Program-made: the position numbers and the translations under genes | DNA from: Variovorax paradoxus | GTDB lineage: Bacteria; Pseudomonadota; Gammaproteobacteria; Burkholderiales; Burkholderiaceae_C | Length of the DNA stretch: 64,000 nucleotides | Direction of reading: 5' to 3' | Assembly: GCF_009498455.1 (NCBI RefSeq) | Contig: NZ_CP045644.1 | Coordinates: 1,116,001 to 1,180,000, forward strand | In this document: piece by piece, positions 19,870-28,550 of the stretch | Numbering within the stretch: position 1 is the first letter of the stretch | Layout of the letters: each line of letters begins with the position of its first letter | The notes under the pieces: generated by a model | Database searches by the model: none | The model's input: only the letters and a program-made list of their open reading frames with translations | Told to the model about the DNA's origin: nothing

Positions 19870-20873
19870 GCAGCACACCACAGATGATGCAGATGAAGAA
19901 AACCACCCTGGGCCCCTCGGGCATCGAAAGCTCGGCCATCGGCCTGGGCACCTGGGCCATGGGCGGATGGATGTGGGGCGGCGGCGACAACGCAGCCGCC
20001 GTGATCGCCATCCAGGCCTCGCTCGATGCGGGCGTGAACCTGATCGACACCGCACCGGCCTACGGCCTGGGCCGCTCCGAGAGCATCGTCGGCACCGCGC
20101 TCAAGGGCCGTCGCCACGAGGCCGTGATCGCCACCAAGTGCGGCCTGGTGTGGCACACGCAGCAGGGCACGCACTTCTTCGAGGAAGACGGCCACCCGGT
20201 GTACCGCTACCTCGGGCGCGACTCGATCTTTCATGAATGCGAAGAGAGCCTGAAGCGCCTGCAGACCGACTACATCGACCTGTACATCACGCACTGGCAG
20301 GACCACACGACGCCCGTGGCCGAGACCATGGACGCGCTGCTGGCCCTCAAGAAGCAGGGAAAGATCCGCGCCATCGGCGTGAGCAACGCGACGCCCGAGA
20401 TTCTTTCGGAGTACCTGACGCACGGCCCGGTCGATGCGGCGCAGGAGCTCTACAGCCTCATCGACCGCGGGATCGAGACCACGCTGGCGCCGCTGTGCGC
20501 CGAGCACAACGTGGCGGTGCTGGGCTACTCGTCGCTGGCGCTGGGCCTGCTGGCCGGCCCCATCGACCCCGCGCGCGAGTTCAAGGGCGACGACCAGCGC
20601 GCCACCAACCCGCGCTTCAGCGAAGCCAACCGCGCCAAGCTCAAGGCCTTCTTCGACACGCTGGAGCCGCTGCGCACGCACCTGGGCTGCTCGTTCGGCC
20701 AGATGATGATCGCCTGGACCATCGCACGCGGCACCGTCTCGGTGGCGCTGTGCGGCGCGCGCGTGCGCCAGCAGGCGATTGAAAACGCCGGCGCCGGTGC
20801 GGTCGTGCTCGACGGCGAAGCGCTGCAGCTCATCGACGCTGCGGCCAAGCGCCACCTGGACGCGCTCGCCTGA
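19866..20873 (+). CDS. Aldo/keto reductase
   Basis: The 335-residue NAD(P)H-dependent oxidoreductase has a TIM-barrel AKR fold. The catalytic tetrad is visible: Asp in NLIDTAPAYG, Tyr in the same stretch, Lys in IATKCGL and His in YITHWQDH. The C-terminal NADP-binding part includes VSVALCGARVRQQAIENA. It is the fourth gene of the importer operon, starting by ATGA overlap with the permease. It probably interconverts an aldehyde or ketose intermediate of the imported polyol, or handles the aldehyde released by the aldolase that follows. The exact substrate is unknown. Confidence 0.9.
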   Translation: MSSTPQMMQMKKTTLGPSGIESSAIGLGTWAMGGWMWGGGDNAAAVIAIQASLDAGVNLIDTAPAYGLGRSESIVGTALKGRRHEAVIATKCGLVWHTQQGTHFFEEDGHPVYRYLGRDSIFHECEESLKRLQTDYIDLYITHWQDHTTPVAETMDALLALKKQGKIRAIGVSNATPEILSEYLTHGPVDAAQELYSLIDRGIETTLAPLCAEHNVAVLGYSSLALGLLAGPIDPAREFKGDDQRATNPRFSEANRAKLKAFFDTLEPLRTHLGCSFGQMMIAWTIARGTVSVALCGARVRQQAIENAGAGAVVLDGEALQLIDAAAKRHLDALA

Positions 20874-20926
20874 GCGGCGCGCCCTTTCCCTTCCTTCCTT
20901 TTTCCTCACCACGGAGTTCTTCCTTC

Positions 20927-21778
20927 ATGTCGAAAGACAAGACCGCGCGGCTCAACCGCCTGCTGCACAACGGCCGCTGCCTGGACATCGCCCTCGACCA
21001 CGGCGTGTGCAACGAGCCCACCTTCCTCGACGGCCTGGAGGACATGCCCGGCGTGATCGACAAGCTCGTGGCCGCCCGGCCCGATGCGATCCAGCTCAAC
21101 TACGGGCAGTCCGACCTGCTGCAGAACCGCCCCGGCCGCGAGCGCCCCGCGCTGGTGATGCGCCTGGACATGGGCAACCCCTACAACGCCGTGCACCACC
21201 GCGTGATGTGGGCCGTGCTGCAGAACCAGGACGACCCGGTGCTGCCGGCCGTGCAGATGGACGCGGCCTGCGTGGTCGTCAACCTGTTCATGCTGCCCGA
21301 CGAGCCCGACCTGTTCCGCCAGTGCGTGCAGAACATCGCCCGCGTGCGCGCCGACTGCGACCGCTACGGCATGCCGCTGATGATCGAGCCGCTGGTGATG
21401 CAGGCGCCCACGGCCACCAGCCGCTACATGGTGGACGGCGACGCCGAAAAGATCGTCACGCTCACGCGCCTGGCGCGCGAGATGGGCGCCGACATCGTCA
21501 AGGCCGACCCCACCACCGACGCCACCGATTTCCACCGCGTGGTGCAGGCCGCGCGCTGCCCCGTGCTCGTGCGCGGCGGCGGACGCGAAGACCTGCAGCA
21601 GGTGTTCGCGCGTTCGCGCGTGCTCATGGACCAGGGCGCGGTCGGCATGGTGTACGGCCGCAACGTCTACCAGCACGCCAACCCCTCGGCGGTGGTGAGC
21701 GCACTGATGGCCATGATCCACAACGATGCCAGCGCCGAAGCGGCCTGGGCCATCTACGAATCGGGCGGCGTGAAATAA
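20927..21778 (+). CDS. Class I aldolase, DhnA/FbaB-LsrF type
   Basis: The 283-residue protein is a DeoC/FbaB-like class I (Schiff-base) aldolase. Supporting segments are LDIALDHGVCNEP near the N-terminus, PLMIEPLVMQAP, the putative Schiff-base Lys in ADIVKADPTTDATDF, and the phosphate-binding VLVRGGGREDLQQVF and GAVGMVYGRNVYQH. Relatives cleave fructose-1,6-bisphosphate, autoinducer-2 phosphate or other ketose phosphates. Here it follows kinase, dehydrogenase and reductase genes, so it probably splits the ketose phosphate formed by the minus-strand operon. An ATG at 20927 lies 53 bases after the reductase stop. A strong hairpin follows its end. Confidence 0.88.
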   Translation: MSKDKTARLNRLLHNGRCLDIALDHGVCNEPTFLDGLEDMPGVIDKLVAARPDAIQLNYGQSDLLQNRPGRERPALVMRLDMGNPYNAVHHRVMWAVLQNQDDPVLPAVQMDAACVVVNLFMLPDEPDLFRQCVQNIARVRADCDRYGMPLMIEPLVMQAPTATSRYMVDGDAEKIVTLTRLAREMGADIVKADPTTDATDFHRVVQAARCPVLVRGGGREDLQQVFARSRVLMDQGAVGMVYGRNVYQHANPSAVVSALMAMIHNDASAEAAWAIYESGGVK

Positions 21779-21795
21779 GAGCGCCCCGGCGCTGA

Positions 21796-21815
21796 CGCCT
21801 TCCACGCGGAAGGCG
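21796..21815 (+). terminator. Hairpin after the aldolase gene
   Basis: An 8-bp perfect stem (CGCCTTCC / GGAAGGCG) with ACGC loop starts 17 bp past the aldolase stop and can be extended by flanking GGCGC/GCGCC. No T-tract follows, so it may stabilise the mRNA 3' end or act with Rho. Confidence 0.45.
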
Positions 21816-21991
21816 CCGGCGCCAACCAGCGGGAGAGCAAGACAGAAGAAGAAGCTGGACGGCGGACAACGCATGCGTTGCCCGCCGGGGGCGCGCCTGC
21901 GCGTGCGCTTTCCCTGCAAGAGAGCCGAGTGACTCGAGAGAACCAAGGACAAGAGGGTTCCCTGCGAACTTCAAACAACCTGGAGGCGACG

Positions 21992-24900
21992 ATGAAGATC
22001 CGGTATTTCCTGATGGCGTTCCTGGTGCCGTGCGTCACATTGCTGACGCATGCGGCAATCACCGGGGTCAGTCCGATGACGACCCTCAACAACATGGCCA
22101 CGGCGGCTGCCGCTGTCGTGGCCGACCCGCTCCCGCTGCAGGGGCCGGGCCTGGGCAACCTCACCTACACCTCGGCGGAACTGTTCAAGCCGGTGTCGAT
22201 GATCACCAGCCCCAACCACCCGCTCGATCCGGCGCACAGCGACGCCTACGAGTCGCGCGAGGTGCCCGCCACGTTCCCGGGCCGCAAGGACTACGGCATG
22301 AACGCCGGCATCATGGTCAACGGCTACTTCCTCACCTCCTTCGCGCCGGACAGCGGCCTCGGCCCCGGCGGCTTCCTGCTGTACGACGTGTCGAACCCGC
22401 GCCAGATCCAGCTCGTGAAGAAGATCTACGAGCCCGATGACGCGTCAGGGGGCCGCACCAAGGAGTTCCGCGAAACGCACTCCTTCGGCACCGCGAAGAT
22501 CGGCGGCAAGACGTATGTGGTGCTGCCCAGCATCAACGGCGTCGAGTTCTGGGACTTTACCGACATCAACGACATCAAGCAGGTGAAGAAGCTGGCACTG
22601 CCCGGCGTCAACGCCGGCGACTACGAGAACGTGGCCTGGCAGCTGTGGTGGCAGGCGCCCTACCTGTACGTGGCCTCGGCCGGACGGGGCATGTTCATCG
22701 TCGACGCGACCGACCCCGCGAACGCGGTGGTCGCCAACCGCGGCGCGGGCAAACCCAACCCGGTGCCCACGGGCGAACTCGGCGGCTTCCGCCTCGGCCC
22801 GATCTTCACCATGGGCAACCACATGGTGCTGACCGCGATGGAAAGCAACGGCGGTTTCGCGAGTCTGGACATCTCCGATCCGCTCAACCCCAAGGTGCTC
22901 GATTCGATCGCCGGCGCCACGCCGTTCTATTACGCGACCTGCTTCGACGGCAAGACCGTGCACACCTCCGCGCGCGGCAGCGGCGCCAAGATGTACAGCT
23001 ACGACCTGAGCGACCGCTCGCGCTTCGTGGCCGAAGACAACCGGCTCGTCATCGACGAACAGCTGTACTGCGCCACGCAGGACAACTACGTCATTCAAGG
23101 CGCGCAGACCCGCATCCACAAGGTCGACGTGAGCAACCCGCTCAACCACGTGGAGGTGGGCCGCGGCAGCATCCTGCGCGAGGACGACCCGAACTACTCG
23201 CACTCGGACAACGGCCAGGTCGCGATGTTCGGCAACCTCGTCTTCGTGGGCAACGACCACGGCTCGGGCAGCGGCTTCGTCGTGCATTCGGTGGACCCCG
23301 ACCTCACCAAGCCGGAAGTGAAGCAGGTCTCGCCTGCCAACGGAGCGAAGCAGCAGGCCCTCACCTCGCGCATCGGCCTGGGCATGACCGACAGCATCCG
23401 GCCGGAGAGCGTGAACAGCAACACCTTCATCGTGCGCCCGGTGGGCGGCAACACGCTGGCGGGCACCTACAGCGTGCAGCTGGGCATCGTCAACTTCCAT
23501 CCCGCGCAGCCGCTGCTGCCGGGCACGAGCTATGAGGTGTTCCTGCCGGCCAACGGCGTGAAGGACTATGCGGGCAACGCCATCGGCGCCGACTACCGCT
23601 CCACTTTCAACACCGGCAACGCCAGCGACATCAACCTGATGCACCACTGGCCACTGACGGGCAACCTGGGCGACCAGATCGGCGCCAACAACGGCACGCC
23701 CGCCACCGGCGACGCGTTCGAGAGCATCGGCCTGAACTTCGCGAACCGCACCGCGGGTGTGCCGCTGAAGAACGACACCGTGGCCAGCGCGCTGGGCGGC
23801 ACTGCCACGCTGAGCTTCTACATGAAGACCACGCAAGCCGGCAGTGCCAACTCGTGGACCGCGCCCGGCATCTTCGGGCGCGACCAGTCGGGCGGCACCG
23901 ACGACGTGTTCTGGGGCTGGCTGGACAGCGGCGGGCGCATCAAGCTCTCGGTGGGCAATGACGGCGGCACCACCTCCACGGCGGTCGTGAACGACGGCAA
24001 CTGGCACCACGTCGTGCTCACGCGCGACGCGGCTTCGGGCGCGCAGGCGGTGTACGTCGACGGCGTGAAGACCACGTCGACCGGGCCGACCGGCACCAAG
24101 GGCCTGTCGACCAAGTTCCAGGTCATGGGCCAGATCCAGGGCAACACCGCGCTCTTCAAGGGCACGCTGGCCGAGGTGCGCGTGTACGGCCGCGTGCTCG
24201 GCCAGACCGAGGTGGACACCCTGCGCGGGCAGGCCATCATCGGCGACCCGGGCCTGGGCGGCGGGCCCAAGCTGGTCAACGGCCAGTTGACCTTCAACCC
24301 CGCGACGCTCGGCGCCAGCGGCGTGCAGTTCCGCTGGAACTTCGGCAACGGCACGCAGACGGCCTTCTCGTCGGTACCGAACACCAGCTACACCTACACC
24401 ACACCCGGCCACTACACGGTGACCCTGACGGTGAAGGACAGCAGCGGCCGCGAGACCTACTACACCTACAACGTGACCATCATCGCGCCGGTCACCGCGA
24501 CCGCGCCCACGCACACGACCAACATCGTGGGCGATGCGAGCCGCGTGTACTCGGTGAACCCCGACAGCGGCACGGTGGCCGCCATCGACGCGCAGACACT
24601 CGCCAAGCTCTGGGAAGTGCGCGTCGGCGACGAGGCCAAGACGCTGGCCGTCGGCCCCGACGGCCGCATCTGGGTCGCGGTGCAGGGCGAGGACAAGCTG
24701 GTGGCGCTCAACGCCGCCGACGGTTCGCAGTCGGTGTCGATCCCGCTGGCCTACGGCAGCGGCCCCTACGGCGTGGCCTTCACGCCCAACGGCGCCAAGG
24801 GCCTGCTCACGCTCGAAAGCAAGTCGGTGCTCATGAGCTTCGACCCGAGCAACGGCACCACCACCGGCGCGCTGGCACTCGAAGGCGGCGTGCGCGGCAT

Positions 24901-26713
24901 CGCCGTGAGCGCCGACTCGCAGGTGGCCTACGTCACGCGCTTCAAGTCGAAGATGACGGGTGGCCAGCTGCACAAGGTGAACCTGCAGACGCTGACCGCG
25001 CTGCAGACCATCCCGCTGCCGGTGGACACCACGACCGTCGACACCGAGAGCCGTGCGCGCGGCGTGGCCAACTACCTGAGCCAGGTGGTGATCTCGCCCG
25101 ACGGCTCGCGTGCCGTGCTGCCCTCGAAGAAGGACAACATCGTGCGCGGCCGCTTCCGCGATGGCACCGACCTGCCGCACGACCAGACGGTGCGTTCCAT
25201 CCTGTCGCAGGTGAACCTGCAGGGCGCCGCCGAGGTGTTCGCCGAGCAGATCGACTTCGACGACCGCGCCCCCGCGCGCGCCGCGCTGTACTCGCCCGCC
25301 GGCGACTACCTGTTCGTGGCGCAGATGGAAGGCAACCGTGTCGCCATCGTCGACAGCTACACCCGCGCGGTGCGCGGCGAGATCAACGCCAGCAGCGCCC
25401 CGCACGGCCTGTACCTGGACGCGGCGCGCAAGCGGTTGTTCGTGAACAACTTCCTGGCGCGCTCGGTGTCGGTGCATGACGTGGCGCAGGTGCTGTCGGC
25501 CGAGACCAACGCGGCGATCTTCCTGCAGAACGTGCCCACCGTGGCGCAGGAGCCGATGGCGGCCGCGGCGCTGCGCGGCAAGCAGGTGTTCTACAACGCA
25601 GCCGACCGGCGCATGAGCAAGGACAACTACATGTCTTGCGCGAGCTGCCACGCGGACGGCGGCGACGACGGCATGGTGTGGGACTTCACCCAGCGCGGCG
25701 AAGGCCTGCGCCGCACCATCAGCCTGCAGGGGCGGCGCGGCACCAGCCACGGCAAGTTGCACTGGACGGCCAACTTCGACGAAGTGCAGGACTTCGAGAA
25801 CGACATCCGCAACGAGTTCGGCGGCACCGGCTTCCTGAGCAACGCCGACTGGACCGCCACGCAGGCCCCGCTGGGTGCGCCGAAGGCCGGCAAGAACGCG
25901 CAGCTGGACGACCTGGCCGTGTACCTGGGTTCGCTCAACAAGTACATGCGCAGCCCGGCCCGCGCCGCGGACGGCAGCCTGAGCGTGGACGCGGTGCGCG
26001 GACAGACCGTGTTCACCACGGCCCAGTGCGCCACCTGCCACACGGGTGCCACCTCTCGCGACGGCCTGCGGCACGACGTGGGCACGATCCAGGCCTCGTC
26101 GGGCAAGGGCAGCAACCAGCCGCTGGCGGGCGTGGGCTTCGACACGCCGACCCTGTCGGGCACCTGGAACACCACCGCGTTCTTCCACAACGGCCAGGCG
26201 GCCACGCTGCAGGACCTGCTCACGGGCGGCCACGGCAATGCCTCCAGCCTGCCGGCGAACGACGTGCTGGCACTGCGCGAGTACGTGCGCTCGCAGGACA
26301 CCGCCCCGGCGGTCGTCACGCGGCTGCGCTCCGACCTCAACCCGACGATGTGCGTGAACATCAAGGCCGCCTCGACCACCAGCGGCGCGACGGCCGTGCA
26401 ATGGCCGTGCGGCAACGCGGGCAACGAGAAGTTCACGATGACGCCCGTCACCGGCGGCTACGTGCAGTTCATCGCCGAGCACAGCGGCCTGTGCCTGGCA
26501 CAGAACGGCACGGCGACCACGAACGCGGCGGTGGTGCAGGTGGCCTGCTCGACGGGCAACACGGCGCAGTGGAGCCTCGTGGGCGGCACGCTGCGCAACC
26601 GGGCCTCGGGTTCGTGCCTGGACGTGCCGAACGGCTCGACCACGCAGGACACGGCGCTGATCACCTGGACCTGCAACGGCGGCAACAACCAGAACTGGAC
26701 GCAGCTGCCGTAA
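21992..26713 (+). CDS. Large secreted multidomain diheme cytochrome with propellers, PKD, LamG and ricin lectin
   Basis: The 1573-residue precursor has a signal peptide (MKIRYFLMAFLVPCVTLLTHA). In order: an LVIVD-like repeat propeller (about 105-430); an Ig-like SbsA/Big_5 domain (440-540); a LamG/concanavalin fold (548-747, WHHVVLTRD and AVYVDG); a PKD domain (759-833, FRWNFGNG and YTTPGHYTVTLTV); a YncE-like propeller (843-1163). A cytochrome c peroxidase/MauG-like part follows with two heme motifs, CASCH (1216-1220) and CATCH (1346-1350), and LHWTANFDEVQDFEND. A ricin-B lectin (about 1447-1573) ends in QNW. It probably works outside the cytoplasm in redox chemistry on a glycan-bearing partner; that is inference. 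The ATG at 21992 follows a TGGAGG box. It is monocistronic with its own terminator. Confidence 0.85.
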   Translation: MKIRYFLMAFLVPCVTLLTHAAITGVSPMTTLNNMATAAAAVVADPLPLQGPGLGNLTYTSAELFKPVSMITSPNHPLDPAHSDAYESREVPATFPGRKDYGMNAGIMVNGYFLTSFAPDSGLGPGGFLLYDVSNPRQIQLVKKIYEPDDASGGRTKEFRETHSFGTAKIGGKTYVVLPSINGVEFWDFTDINDIKQVKKLALPGVNAGDYENVAWQLWWQAPYLYVASAGRGMFIVDATDPANAVVANRGAGKPNPVPTGELGGFRLGPIFTMGNHMVLTAMESNGGFASLDISDPLNPKVLDSIAGATPFYYATCFDGKTVHTSARGSGAKMYSYDLSDRSRFVAEDNRLVIDEQLYCATQDNYVIQGAQTRIHKVDVSNPLNHVEVGRGSILREDDPNYSHSDNGQVAMFGNLVFVGNDHGSGSGFVVHSVDPDLTKPEVKQVSPANGAKQQALTSRIGLGMTDSIRPESVNSNTFIVRPVGGNTLAGTYSVQLGIVNFHPAQPLLPGTSYEVFLPANGVKDYAGNAIGADYRSTFNTGNASDINLMHHWPLTGNLGDQIGANNGTPATGDAFESIGLNFANRTAGVPLKNDTVASALGGTATLSFYMKTTQAGSANSWTAPGIFGRDQSGGTDDVFWGWLDSGGRIKLSVGNDGGTTSTAVVNDGNWHHVVLTRDAASGAQAVYVDGVKTTSTGPTGTKGLSTKFQVMGQIQGNTALFKGTLAEVRVYGRVLGQTEVDTLRGQAIIGDPGLGGGPKLVNGQLTFNPATLGASGVQFRWNFGNGTQTAFSSVPNTSYTYTTPGHYTVTLTVKDSSGRETYYTYNVTIIAPVTATAPTHTTNIVGDASRVYSVNPDSGTVAAIDAQTLAKLWEVRVGDEAKTLAVGPDGRIWVAVQGEDKLVALNAADGSQSVSIPLAYGSGPYGVAFTPNGAKGLLTLESKSVLMSFDPSNGTTTGALALEGGVRGIAVSADSQVAYVTRFKSKMTGGQLHKVNLQTLTALQTIPLPVDTTTVDTESRARGVANYLSQVVISPDGSRAVLPSKKDNIVRGRFRDGTDLPHDQTVRSILSQVNLQGAAEVFAEQIDFDDRAPARAALYSPAGDYLFVAQMEGNRVAIVDSYTRAVRGEINASSAPHGLYLDAARKRLFVNNFLARSVSVHDVAQVLSAETNAAIFLQNVPTVAQEPMAAAALRGKQVFYNAADRRMSKDNYMSCASCHADGGDDGMVWDFTQRGEGLRRTISLQGRRGTSHGKLHWTANFDEVQDFENDIRNEFGGTGFLSNADWTATQAPLGAPKAGKNAQLDDLAVYLGSLNKYMRSPARAADGSLSVDAVRGQTVFTTAQCATCHTGATSRDGLRHDVGTIQASSGKGSNQPLAGVGFDTPTLSGTWNTTAFFHNGQAATLQDLLTGGHGNASSLPANDVLALREYVRSQDTAPAVVTRLRSDLNPTMCVNIKAASTTSGATAVQWPCGNAGNEKFTMTPVTGGYVQFIAEHSGLCLAQNGTATTNAAVVQVACSTGNTAQWSLVGGTLRNRASGSCLDVPNGSTTQDTALITWTCNGGNNQNWTQLP

Positions 26714-26737
26714 GCGCGCCGCATCGCGCCTGACGCA

Positions 26738-26768
26738 AGGCCGGCCGTTTCGACGGCCGGCTTTTTTT
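26738..26768 (+). terminator. Rho-independent terminator of the diheme cytochrome gene
   Basis: An 8-bp perfect GC stem (GCCGGCCG at 26740-26747, CGGCCGGC at 26754-26761) is followed by seven T residues, 26 bp past the stop. Confidence 0.9.
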
Positions 26769-26857
26769 CGTCTGGCGCATGACCTCCCGCGTCATGGATT
26801 CGATGCACCCGTTCTGGAACAGTGGGTCCATCGATTCATCAACCAGGAGAAAAAACC

Positions 26858-27097
26858 ATGACCGGCTTCAACATCCTCCCGCTCGCCGTTGCCCTGCTGA
26901 TCGGCATCGCCGCACTCGGTTCGTGCCTCGGCATCGCGCTGGTGGGCCAGAAGTTTCTGGAGGGCACGACGCGCCAGCCCGAGCTGGTCGACACGCTGCA
27001 GACCAAGTTCTTCCTGGTCGCCGGCGTGACCGACGGGGCCTTCATCATCGCGACGGGCATCGGCCTCTGGTTCGCGACGGCAAGTCCTTTTGGCTAA
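26858..27097 (+). CDS. atpE: Orphan F0F1 ATP synthase subunit c paralogue
   Basis: The 79-residue protein is a two-helix hairpin like the proton-carrying c-ring subunit. Helix 1 is ILPLAVALLIGIAALGSCLGIALVG; the polar loop is EGTTRQPELVDTLQ, with the conserved Arg-Gln-Pro at 39-41. Helix 2 is FFLVAGVTDGAFIIATGIGLWF, with D59 at the essential carboxylate position. Length and spacing match true c subunits. No other atp gene is nearby: a cytochrome gene precedes it and an ABC importer follows, so this is a stray copy. A strong AGGAG box precedes the ATG at 26858. It could replace the canonical c subunit under special conditions or be a decaying duplicate; neither is shown. Confidence 0.85.
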   Translation: MTGFNILPLAVALLIGIAALGSCLGIALVGQKFLEGTTRQPELVDTLQTKFFLVAGVTDGAFIIATGIGLWFATASPFG

Positions 27098-27149
27098 CCC
27101 CCAGTCTTCGCGCACTTCGTGTCGCTACGCCAACCCCTTGCAGGGGGCA

Positions 27150-27184
27150 ACACCAGCGGCCCGGCAAAGCCGGTTCCGCGGTGT
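27150..27184. repeat. Long intergenic hairpin downstream of the orphan atpE
   Basis: Three nested paired blocks (ACACC/GGTGT, GCGG/CCGC, CCGGC/GCCGG) close on an AAA loop, giving a 14-bp stem. It follows a CCCCTTGCAGGGGG hairpin at about 27134-27147. The block looks like the GC-rich structured intergenic elements I recall from Variovorax-type genomes, but only one copy occurs here. It may end atpE transcription. Confidence 0.5.
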
Positions 27185-27247
27185 TCCTGGAAGGGACCAG
27201 CGCAGTGAAGGCGACACGGTTCACTGGCACCATTCGTGCTAGTACCG

Positions 27248-27275
27248 TTGACACCGAATTGTTTACGGCTAAAGT
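27248..27275 (+). promoter_or_regulatory. Probable sigma-70 promoter for the branched-chain-type ABC operon
   Basis: A perfect -35 box TTGACA (27248-27253) is followed by 16 bases and a TAAAGT -10 box (27270-27275, 4 of 6 matches). It lies in a short AT-rich patch about 55 bp before the ATG of the binding protein at 27329. Confidence 0.6.
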
Positions 27276-27328
27276 ATTTAACTATCAACAGTTCAGTTGT
27301 CTCAACCCTTCCCTTGCCGGAGAACCCG

Positions 27329-28534
27329 ATGCGCCCCACGTTCCTGAAATCGCCCGCGCTGCCGCGCACCCTGCTCTCGCTGCTGCTGTGCGGCGCTGCC
27401 CTCGGCGCCTCGGTGTCGGCCATCGCCGCGCCGGTGAAGGTCGGTTTGGCCCTTGATATTTCGGGGCCTTTCGCGGCCCTGGGCGCCGAGGCACGCGACG
27501 GCTTTGCGCTCGGCATCAAGCAGCTGGGCGGCAAGCTCGGCGGGCAGGACGTGGAGTTCGTGCAGGCCGACATGGCCGGCAGCCCCGACCAGGCCAAGCA
27601 GCTGGTCGACCGCATGATCCAGCGCGACAAGATCGACATCTTCAGCGGCCCCATCGGCTCCAACGTGGCGCTGGCCGTGGGCCCGACGCTGTTCAACGCC
27701 AAGGTGCCGTACCTGTCGGCCAACGCCGGCCCGAGCCAGTTCGCCGGTGCGCAGTGCAGCCCCTACTTCTTCGGCACCGCCTACCAGAACGACCAGTTCC
27801 ACGAGGCCGCCGGCAAGTTCGCACAAGACCGCGCATTCAAGAAGATCGTGCTCATCGCCCCCAACTACCCGGCCGGCAAGGATGCGCTCGGCGGCTTCAA
27901 GCGCCAGTTCAAGGGCCAGGTGGCCGACGAGCTGTACACCAAGCTGGGCCAGATCGACTACGCCGCCGAACTCGCGCAGCTGCGCGCGGCCAAGCCCGAC
28001 TCCATTTACTTCTTCCTGCCCGGCGCGATGGGCATCAACTTCATCAAGCAGTTCGTGGGCGCGGGCCTGTCGAAGGACATCACGCTCGTCACCAGCGGCT
28101 TCTCGGCCGACGAAGACGTGATCGGCGCCGTGGGCGAGCCCATGCTCGGCCTGTTCAACACCTCGCACTGGGCGCACGACCTGGACAACGCCGCCAACAA
28201 GGCCTTCGTGGCTGCGTTCCGCAAGGAATACAACGGCCGCTACCCGTCGGTGTACGCCGCGCAGGCCTATGACGCGATCCTCGCGATGGACGCCGCCGTG
28301 AAGCAATCGGGCGGCAATGCGCAGAACCGCGACGCCGTGGTCGCTGCCCTGAAGAAGGCCAACTACGCCTCGACGCGCGGCACCTTCAAGTACGCGAACA
28401 ACCACTTCCCCATCGAGAACTTCTACCTGCGCGTGATCGGCAAGGACGCGCAAGGCAAGGTGACGAACAAGCTGATCAACACGGTTCTCACGAACTACGG
28501 CGACAGCTACGCCAGCAAGTGCTCCATGAAGTGA
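27329..28534 (+). CDS. Branched-chain-type ABC transporter substrate-binding protein
   Basis: The 401-residue precursor has a Sec signal (LLSLLLCGAALGASVSAIAA) and a Peripla_BP_6 type I fold beginning VKVGLALDISGPFAALG. The middle contains IFSGPIGSNVALAVGPTLF, AGPSQFAGAQCSPYFFGTAY and KKIVLIAPNYPAGKDAL. Members bind branched-chain amino acids, amides, urea or aromatic acids. The conserved fold does not say which, and the Cys-containing pocket segment differs from LivJ/LivK. It is the first gene of a five-gene operon with two permeases and two ATPases. The ATG at 27329 was chosen because the signal peptide starts there. Confidence 0.9.
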   Translation: MRPTFLKSPALPRTLLSLLLCGAALGASVSAIAAPVKVGLALDISGPFAALGAEARDGFALGIKQLGGKLGGQDVEFVQADMAGSPDQAKQLVDRMIQRDKIDIFSGPIGSNVALAVGPTLFNAKVPYLSANAGPSQFAGAQCSPYFFGTAYQNDQFHEAAGKFAQDRAFKKIVLIAPNYPAGKDALGGFKRQFKGQVADELYTKLGQIDYAAELAQLRAAKPDSIYFFLPGAMGINFIKQFVGAGLSKDITLVTSGFSADEDVIGAVGEPMLGLFNTSHWAHDLDNAANKAFVAAFRKEYNGRYPSVYAAQAYDAILAMDAAVKQSGGNAQNRDAVVAALKKANYASTRGTFKYANNHFPIENFYLRVIGKDAQGKVTNKLINTVLTNYGDSYASKCSMK

Positions 28535-28550
28535 TGCGGCTCGTTTTTCC

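Noticed and set aside
22445..26482. 1345-codon open frame antisense to the large cytochrome
   Set aside because: Composition is that of an antisense shadow and the plus-strand protein has clear domains.
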